Part shown: in pieces, positions 31,655-44,771 of the stretch | How positions within the stretch are numbered: the first letter of the stretch is position 1 | Layout of the letters: every line of letters starts with the position of its first letter | Made by a program: the position numbers and the translations under genes | Notes under the pieces: model-generated | What the model was told of the DNA's origin: nothing | The model's input: only the letters and a program-made list of their open reading frames with translations | The model's database searches: none | DNA from: Pocillopora verrucosa | Lineage: Eukaryota; Cnidaria; Anthozoa; Scleractinia; Pocilloporidae | DNA: 64,000 nt | Direction of reading: 5' to 3' | NCBI RefSeq assembly: GCF_036669915.1 | Contig: NC_089324.1 | Location: 2,133,744-2,197,743, forward strand

Positions 31655-34600
31655 TTAGTTTGTTATTTCGAAGAAAACTTCAATATCAGTTGGAGAAAAA
31701 TTAAGACTTCCAGTAAAAAATCCACAGTATGTACCTGAATAACCCGTGGGGTTAGAGTACGAGTGGCCACATACAGTATAAGAGTTTTGATTGTTTTTTG
31801 CGTCATTTGATATGTGGATATCATGTCCCGAACCAAACGTGGGTCCGTAAGAGGAACATCTGTACATCGCGTTTTGCTGGTTTTGGTTTTGTGTGAGCTT
31901 CACAGGATTGTATCCTTTGTCGTTATAAAGAGAGAAAACGAAAGCTTTGCTGGCTGAAGAATAAGCACAGGGACCTAAAATGAAAAGATTTAGGAGCATT
32001 AGAAACAATACGAATGAGAAAAAAAATTCATGATGATAACCTTAAAAAAGATACTTTTTTTACTTGCCGAACCAGAACCGAGCACTTTAATTTGTTTGCA
32101 AAAATTTCAAGAACTCGAGAGCATATTTTCACTTTTCAAAAAAAGCATCTGAAATAAGGTCCGAATTGTTATTCAAAGGAAACATATGATCTAAAGAGAG
32201 CATTAATTAAACATCCTTCGTTTCAGCTCTCCAATATGAATAATGGATACAAAGATATATGGGGAAGTGGCACGAAATGGAGCTGTCAGAATCAAATCAA
32301 ATCAAAATCAAATCAAATCAAATCAAATCAAAACAAAAAATCAAATCCGAAACAAGACTTTAAGTTGAAACCCGTTTCAAACGCGTTTTCAGGCTATTTA
32401 CGAGTTAATCTACTTTGGGATCGCAATTGTTAATGTGATATTTTCTGTTTCTAAGATGAACTCGCTGCTACAAGAAAAGTCCACAACTAATCGATTTGTT
32501 ATCTGTTCTACATGTTAGAGATGTTTGCTTTATTTTTACTCACTGCTGGTCCAGGACACGTCAGTGTATCCACCAAAGATATAACTGTTAACTTTGATGA
32601 TAGTCACTGAGGGTCCTCTCCCATCGCAGTTACTGTGGAATGTCGATACTGCCCAACCGTCAGTCTCTGCGTGCCAACACCTCACAAACCTGCTACGCTC
32701 TTTATTGATAAGGACTGGGTTCAAATACGAAAACAGCACCTTCAAGTACTGGTTGTAATCAAGACTTCGAAGTATGGCGGACAAACCGAGGCCTGAGTAG
32801 GGAAAAGAAAAGGAAAAATAACAATTGGACAAATAAATGGAACATAATCTTTGATTTGTGGTGTCGCCTTTGAATCTTATGTGGATAATTTCTTGACCCC
32901 CGTTCGGCCCGCTAGATAATCTAAAATTACTGATCCGGCGAGGTAGAAAATTCCCAGCCCGTCTACCAGGCGGTATTTTAGGCGGCAGAAAGAATGAAAT
33001 TTGTTTTAAAGTTCACAAAGCAACCAGGAGGACAATCAGGCATGGTTTGATGCTACTCTGGTTTAAAGATTTAATGATTGTAACCAAAAAGTTACAATTG
33101 ACCCAACGTTTCGACACTACTGTCTAGTGCCTTCGCCATCACCCCTGATTAAGTGTCGAAACGTTGGGTCTATGAATTGTAACTTCTCGGATACATCCAT
33201 TAAATCTTTAAGCCAGAGTGCATCAAAGCATGTCTGAGATTTTTTTGTTCCCTCAGGCGTTCTTTCAAATAGCCCCACCACGTACACCTTTCGTTTTCAT
33301 GTAATACCCACAAACCCCCGTGGAAACTTAGGCAAGTCCTCGTCAGACTCGACGAACTTAAATGAGTGCTGCGAAAGAGACTTTATAGGCTTACACATTC
33401 TTTTGAAATGACAAAAAAGTGAGCTATCCGTATTCCAGCAACACAACTTTCCGAGAAAATTTTTACAATACGCGATTTGATTTTGCTACAGGCCCTACTA
33501 AGTATTTATCCTTGGGAAGGGATGTTTTTCTTGATTACCTGCTTCATAGAATACTTCGACGTCCGTTGGAGAAAAGTGAAATCCCCCTGTAAAAAAACCA
33601 CAGTCACCAGTTGAGTACCCTGAGGGTGTCGTGTATGTGTAACCGCATCTGGTGTAGGAGTTTTGGTTGTTTCCAGAGTCGTCGGATATGTAGATATCAT
33701 GACCATTCCCAAAGGTGGGTCCACGCGTATTACATCTGTACATTGCAAATTGGTGATTTTGGTATTGAGGGAGCTTTACGGGATTGTATCCTTTGACGTT
33801 ATAGAGAGAGAAGATGAAAGCTTTACTAGCGTAGGAATAACCTGCACAAGAACCAGCTGAAATAGAAGAACAATGTAGTCGTACATTAAAAAGTTGGAAG
33901 AAAACATAAACCCCCTAAGGAAGGGGGGTGGGAGTTCAGGTTCTATCATGAGTTGGACGGAGAGTTTTTTTCTCAGACTAGAGATTTGTGAAAGGGAGGG
34001 AGATATTTTACTAGTTTGGGTATAGAAACAAGTACCAAAAACAATAATGGAAGACTTGAGGGGTTTACTTTGAAGAAAAGCGAGTAAACATTTTTGAGAC
34101 TTGAAGCAAATGACCCCTTTGGTCTACGTGTTGCATTACTGGATGTTTTAGGATGTAATGTAGTTCTGCAGGTGTATCAAACAGGAAACATTTCTATAGA
34201 CGATATAGGTGTGAAGAAACTTGATGGCCAAAAAACTAATATGAAAAAATAAAGTTTTGTTTAATATTTCCTCTAGCGTTCTCCCCCTCCCCCCCCCCTT
34301 AAATTCCAAAGGGAATGATAGTTGATCCTATAAACTTTTCTTGTCCCCTCTTAAAAAAATTGATATTCCTGCCTCCGCTCCAGGACACATCAGTATATCC
34401 ACCAAATATGTAATCGTTCACTTTGATGATTGTCACTGCGGGTCCCCTCCCACCGCAGTTGCTGTGGAATGTTGATGCCGCCCAGCCGTCAGTCTTAGCA
34501 TGCCAACACCTCACAAAGTCAGTGCGGGATGCAGTGGGAAGAACTGGGTCTAAAAACGAGATCAGCTTTCCCAAGTATTTATTGGGGTCCAGGCCTCTAA

Positions 34601-37600
34601 GTATAATAGATGCACTAAGGCCACCTGTGTGCGTGAAAGAAACTCGAATGTTAATTATAGTAACAGACGTTACAGAATATAGAAAGATGTTATTTTTTTC
34701 TTTCACAACCGTAAGAGTATTTCACAAAAATTATAGTCCCAGATCTTCTCATTCACAGGACGATGTGCTAAACATGTGATCCCATTTAAACTTAATATTT
34801 CTCTGTGCATTTATTGTGTGACGAACTTAAATGAATGCTGCGAAAGAGACTTTATAAGCTTACACATTCCTTTGAAATGACAAAAAAGTAACCTATCCGT
34901 ATTCGAGAGACACAACTTTCTAAGAATATTTCTACAATACACGATTTGATTTTGCTACAGGCCATATTAACTATTTATCCTTGGAAAGGGATGTTTTTCT
35001 TCATTACCTGCTTCATAGAATACTTCGACGTCCGTTGGAGAGAAATGAGATCCCCCTGTAAAAAAACCACAGTCACCAGTTGAGTACCCTGAGGGTGTGG
35101 TGTACGTACAACCGCATCTGGTGTGGGAGTTTCCGTTGTTTCTAGAGTCGTCGGATATGTGGATATTATGACCACACCCAGCGCCAAAGGTGGGTCCATG
35201 CGTATTACATCTGTACATTGCATATTGCTGATTTTGGTATTGTGTCAACTTTACGGGATTGTATCCTTTGACGTTATAGAGAGAGAAGATGAAAGCTTTA
35301 GTGGCGTAAGAATAACCTGCGCAAGAACCAGCTGAAATAGAAGAACAATGTAGTTGTACATTAGAAAGTTGGAAGAAAACATAAACCCTCTAAGGAAGGC
35401 GGGGGGGAATTCAGGTTCTATCATGAGTTGGACGGAGAGTTTTTTCTCAGACTAGAGATTTGTGAAAGGGATGGAGATATTTTACTAGTTTGGGTATAGA
35501 AACGAGTACCAAAAACAGTTATGGAGGATTTAAGGGGTTACTCTGAAGAAAAGCGAGTGAGAAGTTTTGAGACTTGAAGCAGATGACCCCAAAGTGTTGT
35601 CATTACTACATGTCACTAGAGATTTGTGAAAGGGATGGAGATATTTTACAAGTTTTGGTATAGAAACGAGTACCAAAAACAATCATGGAAGACTTGAGGG
35701 GTTTACTTTGAAGAAAAGCGAGTAAAAAGTTTTGAGACTTGAAGCAAATGACCCCTTTAGTCTACGTGTTGCATTACTGGATGTTTTAGGATGTAATATA
35801 GTTTTGCAGGTGTATCAAACAGGAAACATTTCTATAGACGATATAGGTGTGAAGAAATCTTGATGGCCAAAAAACTAATATGAAAAAATAAAGGCTTAGA
35901 GCTCTTATCAAAGAAGCATCGTTTAACATTTCCTCTAGCGTCCTCCCCCCTCCCCCTTAAATCCCAAAGGGAATGATAGTTGATCCTATAAACTTGTCTT
36001 GTCCCCTCTTAAATAATTTGATATGCCTGCCTCCGCTCCAGGACACATCAGTATATCCACCAAATATGTAATCGTTCACTTTGATGATTGTCACTGTAGG
36101 TCCCCTCCCACCGCAGTTGCTGTGGAATGTCGATGCCGCCCAGCCGTCAGTCTTAGCGTGCCAACACCTAAAAAAGTTACCATGGGATGGAGTGGGAAGA
36201 ACTGGGTCTAAAAAGGAGATCAGCTTTCCCAAGTATTTATTGGGGTCCAGGCTTCCAAGAATATCAGATGCACCAAGGCCACCTGTGTGCGTAAAAGAAA
36301 CTAGAATGAAATTACAATAACAGACGTTCTAGAATAAAGAAAGATATTATTTCTTCTTTCACAACCGTGGGAGTTTTCAACGAAGAGTCGAGACCCACAC
36401 CTTCTTATTCACAGCGCGAGGTGCGAACCATGTGATCTCATTAAAACTTAATATTTCTCCGTGAATTTTTAATGTAAAGACAACAACTAAATTCCACGGG
36501 AGCACATTTTCTCAAGTGCATGTAAAACTGAGAAACGAAAACTAAAAACCAAAAGTTCAGTTCAGTTGGTTTGAACTGTTTGATTCGGCCCGACTTAGCG
36601 ATTCAATTTCATGGCAAAACATGGCATCTAGATCAATTTGTTCCTTGATTTAGTTGATGTGCATTGATATCCTGGAACTAAGATGCAATTCAGTTACCAC
36701 TGCTGCCACAATAATCTGAATAGTATTTCCCTGCTGTATATAGTTCAGCGCATGCGCTTTTAGAATCCCTGGCTGTTGCCAAGGATAAGAGTTTACGTAT
36801 GAATTCATCGTATATTTACGACAGGGTTTTAAGTGTTTCTGTACAATAACTTACCTATTTCGAAGAAAACTTCAATGTCAGATGGAATAAAATAATAACT
36901 TCCTGTGAAAAATCCACAATTTCCTGCTAAATAATCCTTGGGGTTGGAGTACGTCCCACCGCATAAAGTATAAGAATGTTGATTGTTTACAGCGTCGTCA
37001 TGTATTTTGATGTCAAATCCCGAGCCAAAAGTGGGTCCGTATGAGGAACATGTGTACATTGCGTGTTGCTGGTTTCGGTATTGTGTCAGCTTCACAGGAT
37101 TGTATCCTTTGATGTTGTTAAATGAGAATAAAAAGGCTTTGGTGGCGTAAGACCAAAAACAGGAACCTAAAATGTTGATTAAAAAGGAAATGCAAAAATG
37201 CACCCAAAGATTAGACAGGTATACGATCAGGGACCAGCCATAAAAAGCTGCTTTTTTTGCCCTTTTTACATTCAAGGTCGAGTTATGGATAGTTTTGAAA
37301 TTCAAACGACGAGAATATCATGAGACGAAACAAAATGGATCGACTCGAATAACTAGATATGGCTTTGGGTTCGTGGCGTTACGAGAAACGAGCTTCAGGA
37401 GACATTTTTTTTTTCTGTTTTAGACACCAGGCTAGATCAAATCCTTCCAAGGTTAATTCTTTGTCCTTCTAAATCCTTCAAACCTTGCACTGAAAAAAAG
37501 AACTTGATGGCCGAGATATACTTACTGCTCCATGATATGTCAGTGTATCCACCAAATATGGAATCGTTCACTTTGATGATTGTCACTGTGGGTCCCCTTC

Positions 37601-40422
37601 CATCACAGTTGCTGTGGAATGTCGATGCCGCCCAGCCGTCTGTCTTAGCGTGCCAACACTTCACAAACCTGCTCCACTCTGAACTCAGGAGGACTGGCTC
37701 TAGGTAGGAAAGCAGCTTACCTGTGTAGTTGTTGTAGTCGAGGCTGGTAAGAATAACGGAATTATTAAGGCCACCTATATGAAAAACCGAAAAAAGAGAG
37801 AAAAGGTAAGGATTGCCCTACCTTGAAGTTTTGGCGTCATGTTGCATTCGTCATCTTGTTGGTGGTAATGTCTACAACTTGCTTTTTCGTTTTTACGAAT
37901 TACAGCGTGACAACTGTTGTGTGACGCACATCGATTTGAGGCACAACTTGCCTTTCCGACCCAGTGAGAACCGGGAGGTGCACTTATGGAAACGTTGTAT
38001 CCCTTTCAGACGTGTTTACACGATGAAAGCGTGTTTGGGTGACATTCCAGATTTCTAAACCCAGTACACGTAATGATATCTCACCTCTTCATTTGCACTA
38101 ATCAATGCTTTCTTAGAATTAAAGGAAACCACGAGATAAAAACGTGATAATAATGAAAAAAGAAGAATTAAGGCTGACCAAGATAGAAAGTTCGACATAG
38201 TTGTGAGCAACAGACTTTAAAGATCAATGATAATGTTTCTTTTATGAGGAGGGATGAGGGAGGGGGGGGGGGGGGAGGGAGTGGTCAGTTAGGCGCTAAG
38301 CGGACGTATTCTTTAGTTAACCCTTTAACCCATAAGAAGGATTAACATTTAATTTCTCCTTACCGTATATTACAGCCGAACAAAACATCAGGATTATGAG
38401 AATAAAGGAAATAATCACCAAGTTATGAAGCTCTTGATTGTTAAGTAAATTCCCCTTGGCAGTACCATACGGTATGTATAGAGAACAGTGAGGAGAATAT
38501 CTGTACTGATGCTAGGGAGTAAAGGGTCATAATGTAGCCCGTTGTTAGGACGAGTTCCATCTTGGTCCCGATTCAGGAACGACTGATGTTAAAAAATTAT
38601 ATGTATTCGAGAACTAATATCCAAAATTATAAGCTTCATATGACGATAGAGAAAGATAGAGAATGCGAAATGCGAGTATCATAACAAACTGAGGTCACTC
38701 GTATCTCAAAGTTAGTTAAACTCACGAAAATAGCAGCTTTTTCCGTTTCCTTGGTACCAGGGATTGCAGGTGCATCGATAGGAACCAATGGTATTGTTGC
38801 AGTAGGCATTGGCGCCACAGTCATCCGATTTATTGGCACATTCGTCGACATCTGAAAGAATGCATAAAAAATAAATGGTTTGAACTCAAGGGGAAGAGTC
38901 GATTGAAAATGACGGTTATTGGCGAAAGCGTCTCACCGTATGAGCAATTGAACGTAACATGGTGTGGGGTATAATTCCAACCGGTCATTAAATTAAAGTA
39001 ATTTTTTTAATCGAGTGTCCAAATTAAGCCGGGATTGTTTTGGTTTTGCTTTGTTTTAAAATGAAATTGCTTCAGGCAATAACGAAAGTCATTTCACTAA
39101 CTTACCGACACACTTTTTTCCGTTTCCAGTGAAACCCGCATTGCACGAGCAACTGTGAGAACCGATGGTGTTCGCGCACTCGGCGTTGACGTCACACACG
39201 GGAATTGTTGAATTACACTCGTCCACGTCTGAGAAAACCAAATAGTTTGCGGTCGGTTTAAAAGCAAAAGAGGGAATTAGCTGAATTATTACTCGTTCGT
39301 GGATTCATCAGACCAATTGCTTCCAGCGGGAGCCAAAATTTTATTATGTACGACCCGTTCAGGAAGCAAAATTTCCCCTTCCCTATTCGTTAAATTTCTT
39401 AACGGTAACGGATTGCTATTTAATGATTATCTCTGTGGCAAGAAAGAAAATTTTCAATTCTATTTTACCTGTTCTCAAATCGATCAGTTTAAGAGAGATT
39501 ATAGCATTCCTTCAAAGCTTTGTTTCTGTCAGATATCTCACTTTTTAAATTTTATTTCGGTTTGCTTTATTCTTTCATTTCCCTCTACGAATAATACGAT
39601 TTTTTTTTTGGGGGGGGGGGCAGGGGGTTGCAGTCTAACCATGACATCTCTATTAACGTTTTTGTTCGTAGTAAACCGATTTTTGTCTGTAGAATATGTG
39701 AATTAATAAACACTTGAATTCACCTTCGGTTTTCATGTCACAAGGAGCCAGAGCAGTCTTCTCGGGTACAATCGAGTGAAACCAGTATTTGCCGCTGACT
39801 GCTTGTCCTCCTTCGCTCATTTTGATTTCCTTGCAAGTCTCCGCAGGCAGCTCAGGAATGGAACCGAGAGGGACTAGAAGGAAAAAAAGCAGCTATTAGC
39901 ATAGCACTCTAAGCAAGCAAGACTTGATGTTCGTCTTGGAGGCGAGGACACGCATATTAGGGGCCACTTGACTTAGGGCAAGAACGGAGGTGATGTGAGA
40001 CAATTCCTCAATTTGGGGTTGAGTTTTTGTGCTCTGAAAATGTCTTTAAAGGGAAGAAGACAGTTAAAAGTGTAAAAACCTCTTTTGTAATCTCGCTTAA
40101 AGTAAAATCTCTCAGGGTTCGGAACATAATCCTCTGGTCTGGCCTCCTTGGTTCGGTTACTCAGCTCACAAATGTCTTGCGTAAAGACGTAGTTGAAACT
40201 TTGACATCTGACGTCAGCATAGCATCCCCGCAAGCACACATCTGAAAGACCGGCCCCCGTGATCCTCTTGAAGATGTGGCGTTGAAGCATCATACCAAAT
40301 TTGGAAACTTCCGGCTGGCCCGTAGCCTCCAATTGCTGTGTAGCTGTACAGCATAAGAAAAGGCTCTCGATCAACAGCCCTGCTACGTACAAGACCTTTT
40401 TGGCCATTTCCTCTCGACGCAT
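31655..40422 (-). CDS. Secreted PAN-EGF-(TLDc)4 protein, twelve coding exons, apparently complete
   Basis: Coding exons (minus, 5' to 3'): 40422-40080, 39873-39724, 39228-39106, 38851-38726, 37774-37526, 37166-36855, 36282-36031, 35331-35008, 34624-34373, 33856-33539, 32792-32544, 31974-31655. Every junction is phase 1 and the total closes at 1005 residues. Order: signal peptide ([20 protein letters not shown]); PAN/apple-like Cys domain to ~114; a fibrinogen-like start ([19 protein letters not shown]) to ~164; two EGF modules (DVDECNS..., VDECANK...) to ~247; then four TLDc domains, each split over two exons. The first half has [17 protein letters not shown] and [11 protein letters not shown]; the second has NPVKL, AMYRC, GPTFG and [10 protein letters not shown]. 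The role is unknown; an extracellular or matrix role is inferred. The start could also be the Met at 40407. Repeats 2 and 3 need GC-AG donors. Confidence 0.82.
32280..32345. repeat. AATCA/ATCAA microsatellite in a TLDc-gene intron
   Basis: Repeated ATCAAATCAAA units with minor interruptions. Confidence 0.9.
33040..33240. mobile_element. Solo terminal region of a Penelope-like element, palindromic, in a TLDc-gene intron
   Basis: The left half contains ACCCAACGTTTCGACACTAC (minus orientation) and the right half TTAAGTGTCGAAACGTTGGG. The outer ends CATGGTTTGATGC and GCATCAAAGCATG are also inverted. The same tail (GTGTCGAAACGTTGGGTCTG) terminates the PLE at 46709-47314, so this is a head-to-head pair of PLE 3' ends. 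Confidence 0.8.
33345..34805 (-). repeat. Tandem duplication unit 2 within the TLDc gene (~1.46 kb)
   Basis: Contains TLDc repeat 3 (both exons) plus introns. It matches unit 1 at 34812-36325 through exons and introns, e.g. GACGAACTTAAATGA with GCTGCGAAAGAGACTTTATA at both 33352 and 34820. The unequal GC-run and an extra ~120 bp direct repeat make unit 1 slightly longer. Confidence 0.85.
34812..36325 (-). repeat. Tandem duplication unit 1 within the TLDc gene (~1.5 kb)
   Basis: Contains TLDc repeat 2. It includes an additional internal direct duplication of about 130 bp (AGAGATTTGTGAAAGGGATG at 35453 and 35620) that unit 2 lacks. Confidence 0.85.
38318..38535. mobile_element. MITE copy, family C, in a TLDc-gene intron
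   Basis: Starts TTAACCCTTTAACCCATAAG and ends TGCTAGGGAGTAAAGGGTCA. The interior has AAGCTCTTGATTGTTAAGTA and GTATAGAGAACAGTGAGGAG. A G-run (about 38262-38275) lies just upstream. Confidence 0.7.
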
Positions 40423-43400
40423 GTTTTGGGAAAAAACGTTCCCTGAAAAGAAAAAAGGCAAATAATCTTCTAGGTAAAACTTGCCCTAAGTTTCGTTTTA
40501 GACTGGGTTTTCGTGAGTTCACGATCAACATGCATGCTTCTATCTTTGTCATATGACTTTATTTTCATCAGTTTATTTTTTAAGAATTGAAAGCAGAGAA
40601 GAGTCATGTCTATTTTCCAAACTAGACCTCAAATTCGAGGAAAACGCTTTTTTGTTCAATCCCAAAACGTATTTTGTCATTCAGTAATTGCGGTTTTTAT
40701 ATTTAGCTTTATTTGCATTCTAATCAGGAAATGCAATATCAAATGAATAATGGAGAAAGGCTGGATAGAGCTGTATCAGTTAGGATAGTTAGTTCGGAGC
40801 TGTTAACGAGTTAAGATTTGGAGTTTCTCCGTTATTGAGCGGTCAATTGAACAGCGTTTGAAAACCGATTATTGGCGACTGAAGGTCGTAGTACGAAGTC
40901 GAAATTTTACTTCTGAGCAAAAATTCCTTCGAGTTAGGATTTTGAGTCGGATTTCGAGCTGGATTTTCGAGTTGGAGTTTCCAGTAAGGCAAGGCATAGA
41001 ACGAAATCAACCATGAGTTTATAACTAGTAATCAGCCAGTAATCAACCATGAGTTTATAAAGGAAGCGAAAACCACCATAGCGAAGTTTGAAAAACTGAC
41101 GTTTCGAGTATAGTCGCTTCGTGGGAGCAAGACAATGCTTAGTTTATCAATCAACGAGTCCTTTTTTAGAATATGTAATCCTCCACGGGATTTCAGGGAA
41201 TAAGGTGAACGCACGCATACGACACGTTATAAAACGCTCGCACGATAATGGCATGAAAGAATCATTTTGTTTCCTTGACACGTTAGCTTATCTTGTACAA
41301 CCCAGCTCACTTTCTCACTTGTGTTTGTCAGCTTCTTAAAATTGTGAGAGTAGTGTTTGTAAAGTATATTACTTACAGAATATAAGCGAAAATGAAGAGG
41401 ATCTTTTGTCCTATCCGAAAGTTGTACTGAAAACATTCACGGCAAATCATGGCTCTTTCCCTCAGGATTTTCACAAGGAATTCAATGAGCACGACGTGTT
41501 TCACAAGGTCCAGAGGAGCTCAGTTTGAACACATTACTTTTTAAAACTTAATTCTTACTTTGTAAATTATAAATCCTTATTGCTTCACGCAGTTTATAAG
41601 GGTCTTAAGCGGTCAGGACGGCGACGCCAAGAAGGAATTCGATTAAAAAATTAACCTCTGCCTTTAGTTAGAATTTCAAAAATGGCTGCAGGTGTTTACC
41701 GTCTCATACGGTGCCACACCTCAACTTCCGCAGAACGTATAAAAGAAGCGCTGTGTTCCAAATGGAAATTAAAATAATTTACTGTCGCGGTTTCGGTTCG
41801 CAGACAACAAAAATTGTGATGATTTCACGTTGTTGTTTTGCATAGGACGGTCAAGAAATGTACAAACTTTTAAAACGCACGTGCTGAGCTACTGTTCTAC
41901 CAATTAGATCTTTTGTTTTTCCATGTCCTCGTTGCCGTCGCCGTCGTGGCTTGCTTAAGGTCCCTCATAAGCCCAGTACCGAATCTTTGTGAATCCTTTA
42001 GCAACAGATTCCCCGCTCCAAGTACAAATCGAAAGCAGCTTTAACTTTAAGAGGCGTGTTATAAAATTGGCACGGTCAATGTGTTGTATCGTGCAAAGTT
42101 GCGAGCAAGATCTTAACACGCTCCTTTGCTTCTACGGTGCGAAGCAAGACAATGGCTGCGAAGTTAATGAGGCAAGTAACTAACACGCACCTAACGTGCT
42201 AAAAGCTAGTTCTCTGGTTAAGCGTACGAGTGTACCGTGTGCGTGCGTTCACCTTATTCCCTGAAATCCCGTGGAGGGTCACAACTATGCTGGGATTTGA
42301 GTCCTTGCAGAAGCTTTTTAGCACTTGTGAAACGAATTTCACATCTTTCTTCACGTTTCTCTCTTGGCTAATCCAATATCTCCTCCATTCTATTTTACTC
42401 TCTTACTACAGTAATTAAGCCTCTTGTTGCCAGAAATAAATTGTCCAATTTTTGGACATAATTTCTGGGTTTCATCGAGACACCCACAGTTTTCATTTTC
42501 CTTTTTTTTTTCTTTATCAGAAAATACCTTTGCAAAGCCATGCCATTCTTACATAGCTCTATCTGTGAACGAAATACTCTACAACTAAGCACAAACAAAA
42601 TTATTTCCCACCGTTTTCTCCGAAAATGTTTCTTTGCTGGCGGTTCTTGTCTGTATGTTAGTGTAGCTCTTGCATGTGATAACAACGACCTTATTAACAG
42701 GTGGGAAAGAACTTATGCACATTGGGTACTATTATCCTGCTTTTGTACCTGCCTAATGAGGAATTACCCAGGAGAATAATGGCTTTTAAAATTAATCACA
42801 TTCTGAAATTTTCAATCAGTCAAAAAACCTCACGCTAACATTTCTGCAGCCTTTTAGGACTGTGGAAAAAGTTCTGAGTGATTCGTCTGGCACCTTCCAA
42901 TAAAGAAACAGGTCAAAAGTGACTTTGAAAATACTCACATTTGCTGGAAACATGTTTTGGGGAAAAAAATTTCCCTGAAAAGGAAAAGGCAAACAATCTT
43001 CTGGGCTAAAACTTGCCCTAAACTTCTTTTTAATCTGGATGCTGGGTTTTCGTGAGTTCACGATCAACATGCATGTTTCTATGTTTTTAATTTGACTTTA
43101 CTTTCATTTTTTTATTTTTTAAGGATTACAAACACAGAAATATCATATATATATTTACCAAACTAGACCTCAAATTTGAGGAAAACGGATAATTGTTTAA
43201 TTTTAAAACGTATTTTGTCATTCGATAATTGCGGTTTTTTCCATTAGCTAGATTTGCATTGTGGTCTGAAAATGCAATATTAAATGAATAATGGAGAAAG
43301 GCTGGTTAGAGCTGTATCAGTTAGGATAGTTAGCAACTGAATGAGCTGTTAACGAGTTAGGATTGGAGTTTCTCCGTTATCGAGGAGTCACTTGAACAGC

Positions 43401-44597
43401 GATCGAAAACCGATTGTTGGCGACTGAAGGTCGTAATACGAACTCGAAGTTCTGCTTTTGAGTAAACACTCCTTCGAGTTAGGATTTTGAGTCGGATTTC
43501 GAGCTGGATTTTCGAGTTGGAGATTCCTGTAAGGCAAGGCATAGAACTTGAAAAAATGCCGGAATACTTCGTTTAATTTTTGCGGGCCACAAAATTATCT
43601 TCGGTCCTGCATGACATAATTTTTAATATTAGTCAGGTCCATACGCTTTGTTTCGTTTAAGAATTGTTCATACTAATCAATTATTCAAGACTCGGATTCC
43701 TTGTTAGTCTCCTACTTGTTTTTGAAAACTTTTACGATCCTTCCGGCAAAAACTCGTTTTATTTCTGACACTCACACAATTATAACGGCCGGAGTTACTA
43801 AACATTTTAAGTTGAAAAGTGGGGACATTTAGGTATTACTTTAGGAACACAATTCTTTCATTCATTTTCAAGTTATCAGTGCATGCAACTGGGGTTCCAA
43901 AAGATTACAACAAAAAGTTGAGGATGGAGTGAGAAAATCTAATATAACCTGCCATAAATGAGGAATTTTTCAGCAAAACTCAACGTAGAGAGTTTAGCAT
44001 AACGCATGAAAAATTTTCAGCTGTTCGAGTTGGACAGTATAAAGTTTTGTTGAAAATTATATTTTCCAATTTGATTGTTGGCTTGCCATTAAAGTGATCC
44101 AATATCTAACAAATTCCTTTTGGAATATTTATGGAAAGGAAGTTCGAGGTATAGAATTTCAAATCAAGAGGAGTGCTTGTATGTAAGCTTGGCGTTAGAC
44201 AGCGAGCTTGCCAGTCTCTGAAAGATCTGTTTACGCTGCTGCATCGTCGAGAAAAACGAAAAACTTGGTTAATAATCAACCATGAGTTTATAAAGGAAGC
44301 GAAAACCACCGTAGCGAGGTTTGGAAAACCTGAAGTTTCGAGTATAGTCGCTTCGTGGGAGCAATACAATACTTAGTTTATCAATTGACGTGCTCTTTTT
44401 CAGAATATGCTGGGATTTGAGTTCTTGAAGTGGCTTTCCAGCACTTGTGAAACGAATTTCACATCTTTCTTCACGTTTTAACTTTTCTCGCAAAACTATG
44501 CAAGGTTTGGCGAAGGCGGCAGACATAGATGAAAGTGAAAAATAAAATTAAAAAAAAAGTGAAAGGGACCGCTGCTTAACAATTGGTTCATATTTTA

Positions 44598-44766
44598 GCG
44601 TGCACTATCGAGTTATGGAGCACGTGGGAAGTTTGGAGAGCACGAAAGAAGCGTAAGAGTTGCCGAGGCAAGAGCCGAGGGCAACTCTAGCTTCTTGAGT
44701 GCTCCATAACTCGATAGCGCACATCCCACCATCCCACGTACTCCATAACTCGATAGTGCGCAGCTA
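44598..44766. repeat. Foldback/MITE-like inverted repeats
   Basis: GTGCACTATCGAGTTATGGA at the left, CTCCATAACTCGATAGCGCA and again CTCCATAACTCGATAGTGCG at the right; the inner GAGTTGCCGAGGCAAGAGCC / GAGGGCAACTC also pairs. A related GTGCACTATCGGGATTTTGA lies at 45271, possibly the other end of a ~700 bp element. Confidence 0.7.
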
Positions 44767-44771
44767 AAAGC

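Noticed and set aside
34423-34779. Plus-strand ORFs over the TLDc exons (33.6-38 kb)
   Set aside because: They are shadows of the minus-strand TLDc exons; the minus frames show conserved domain residues and splice sites.
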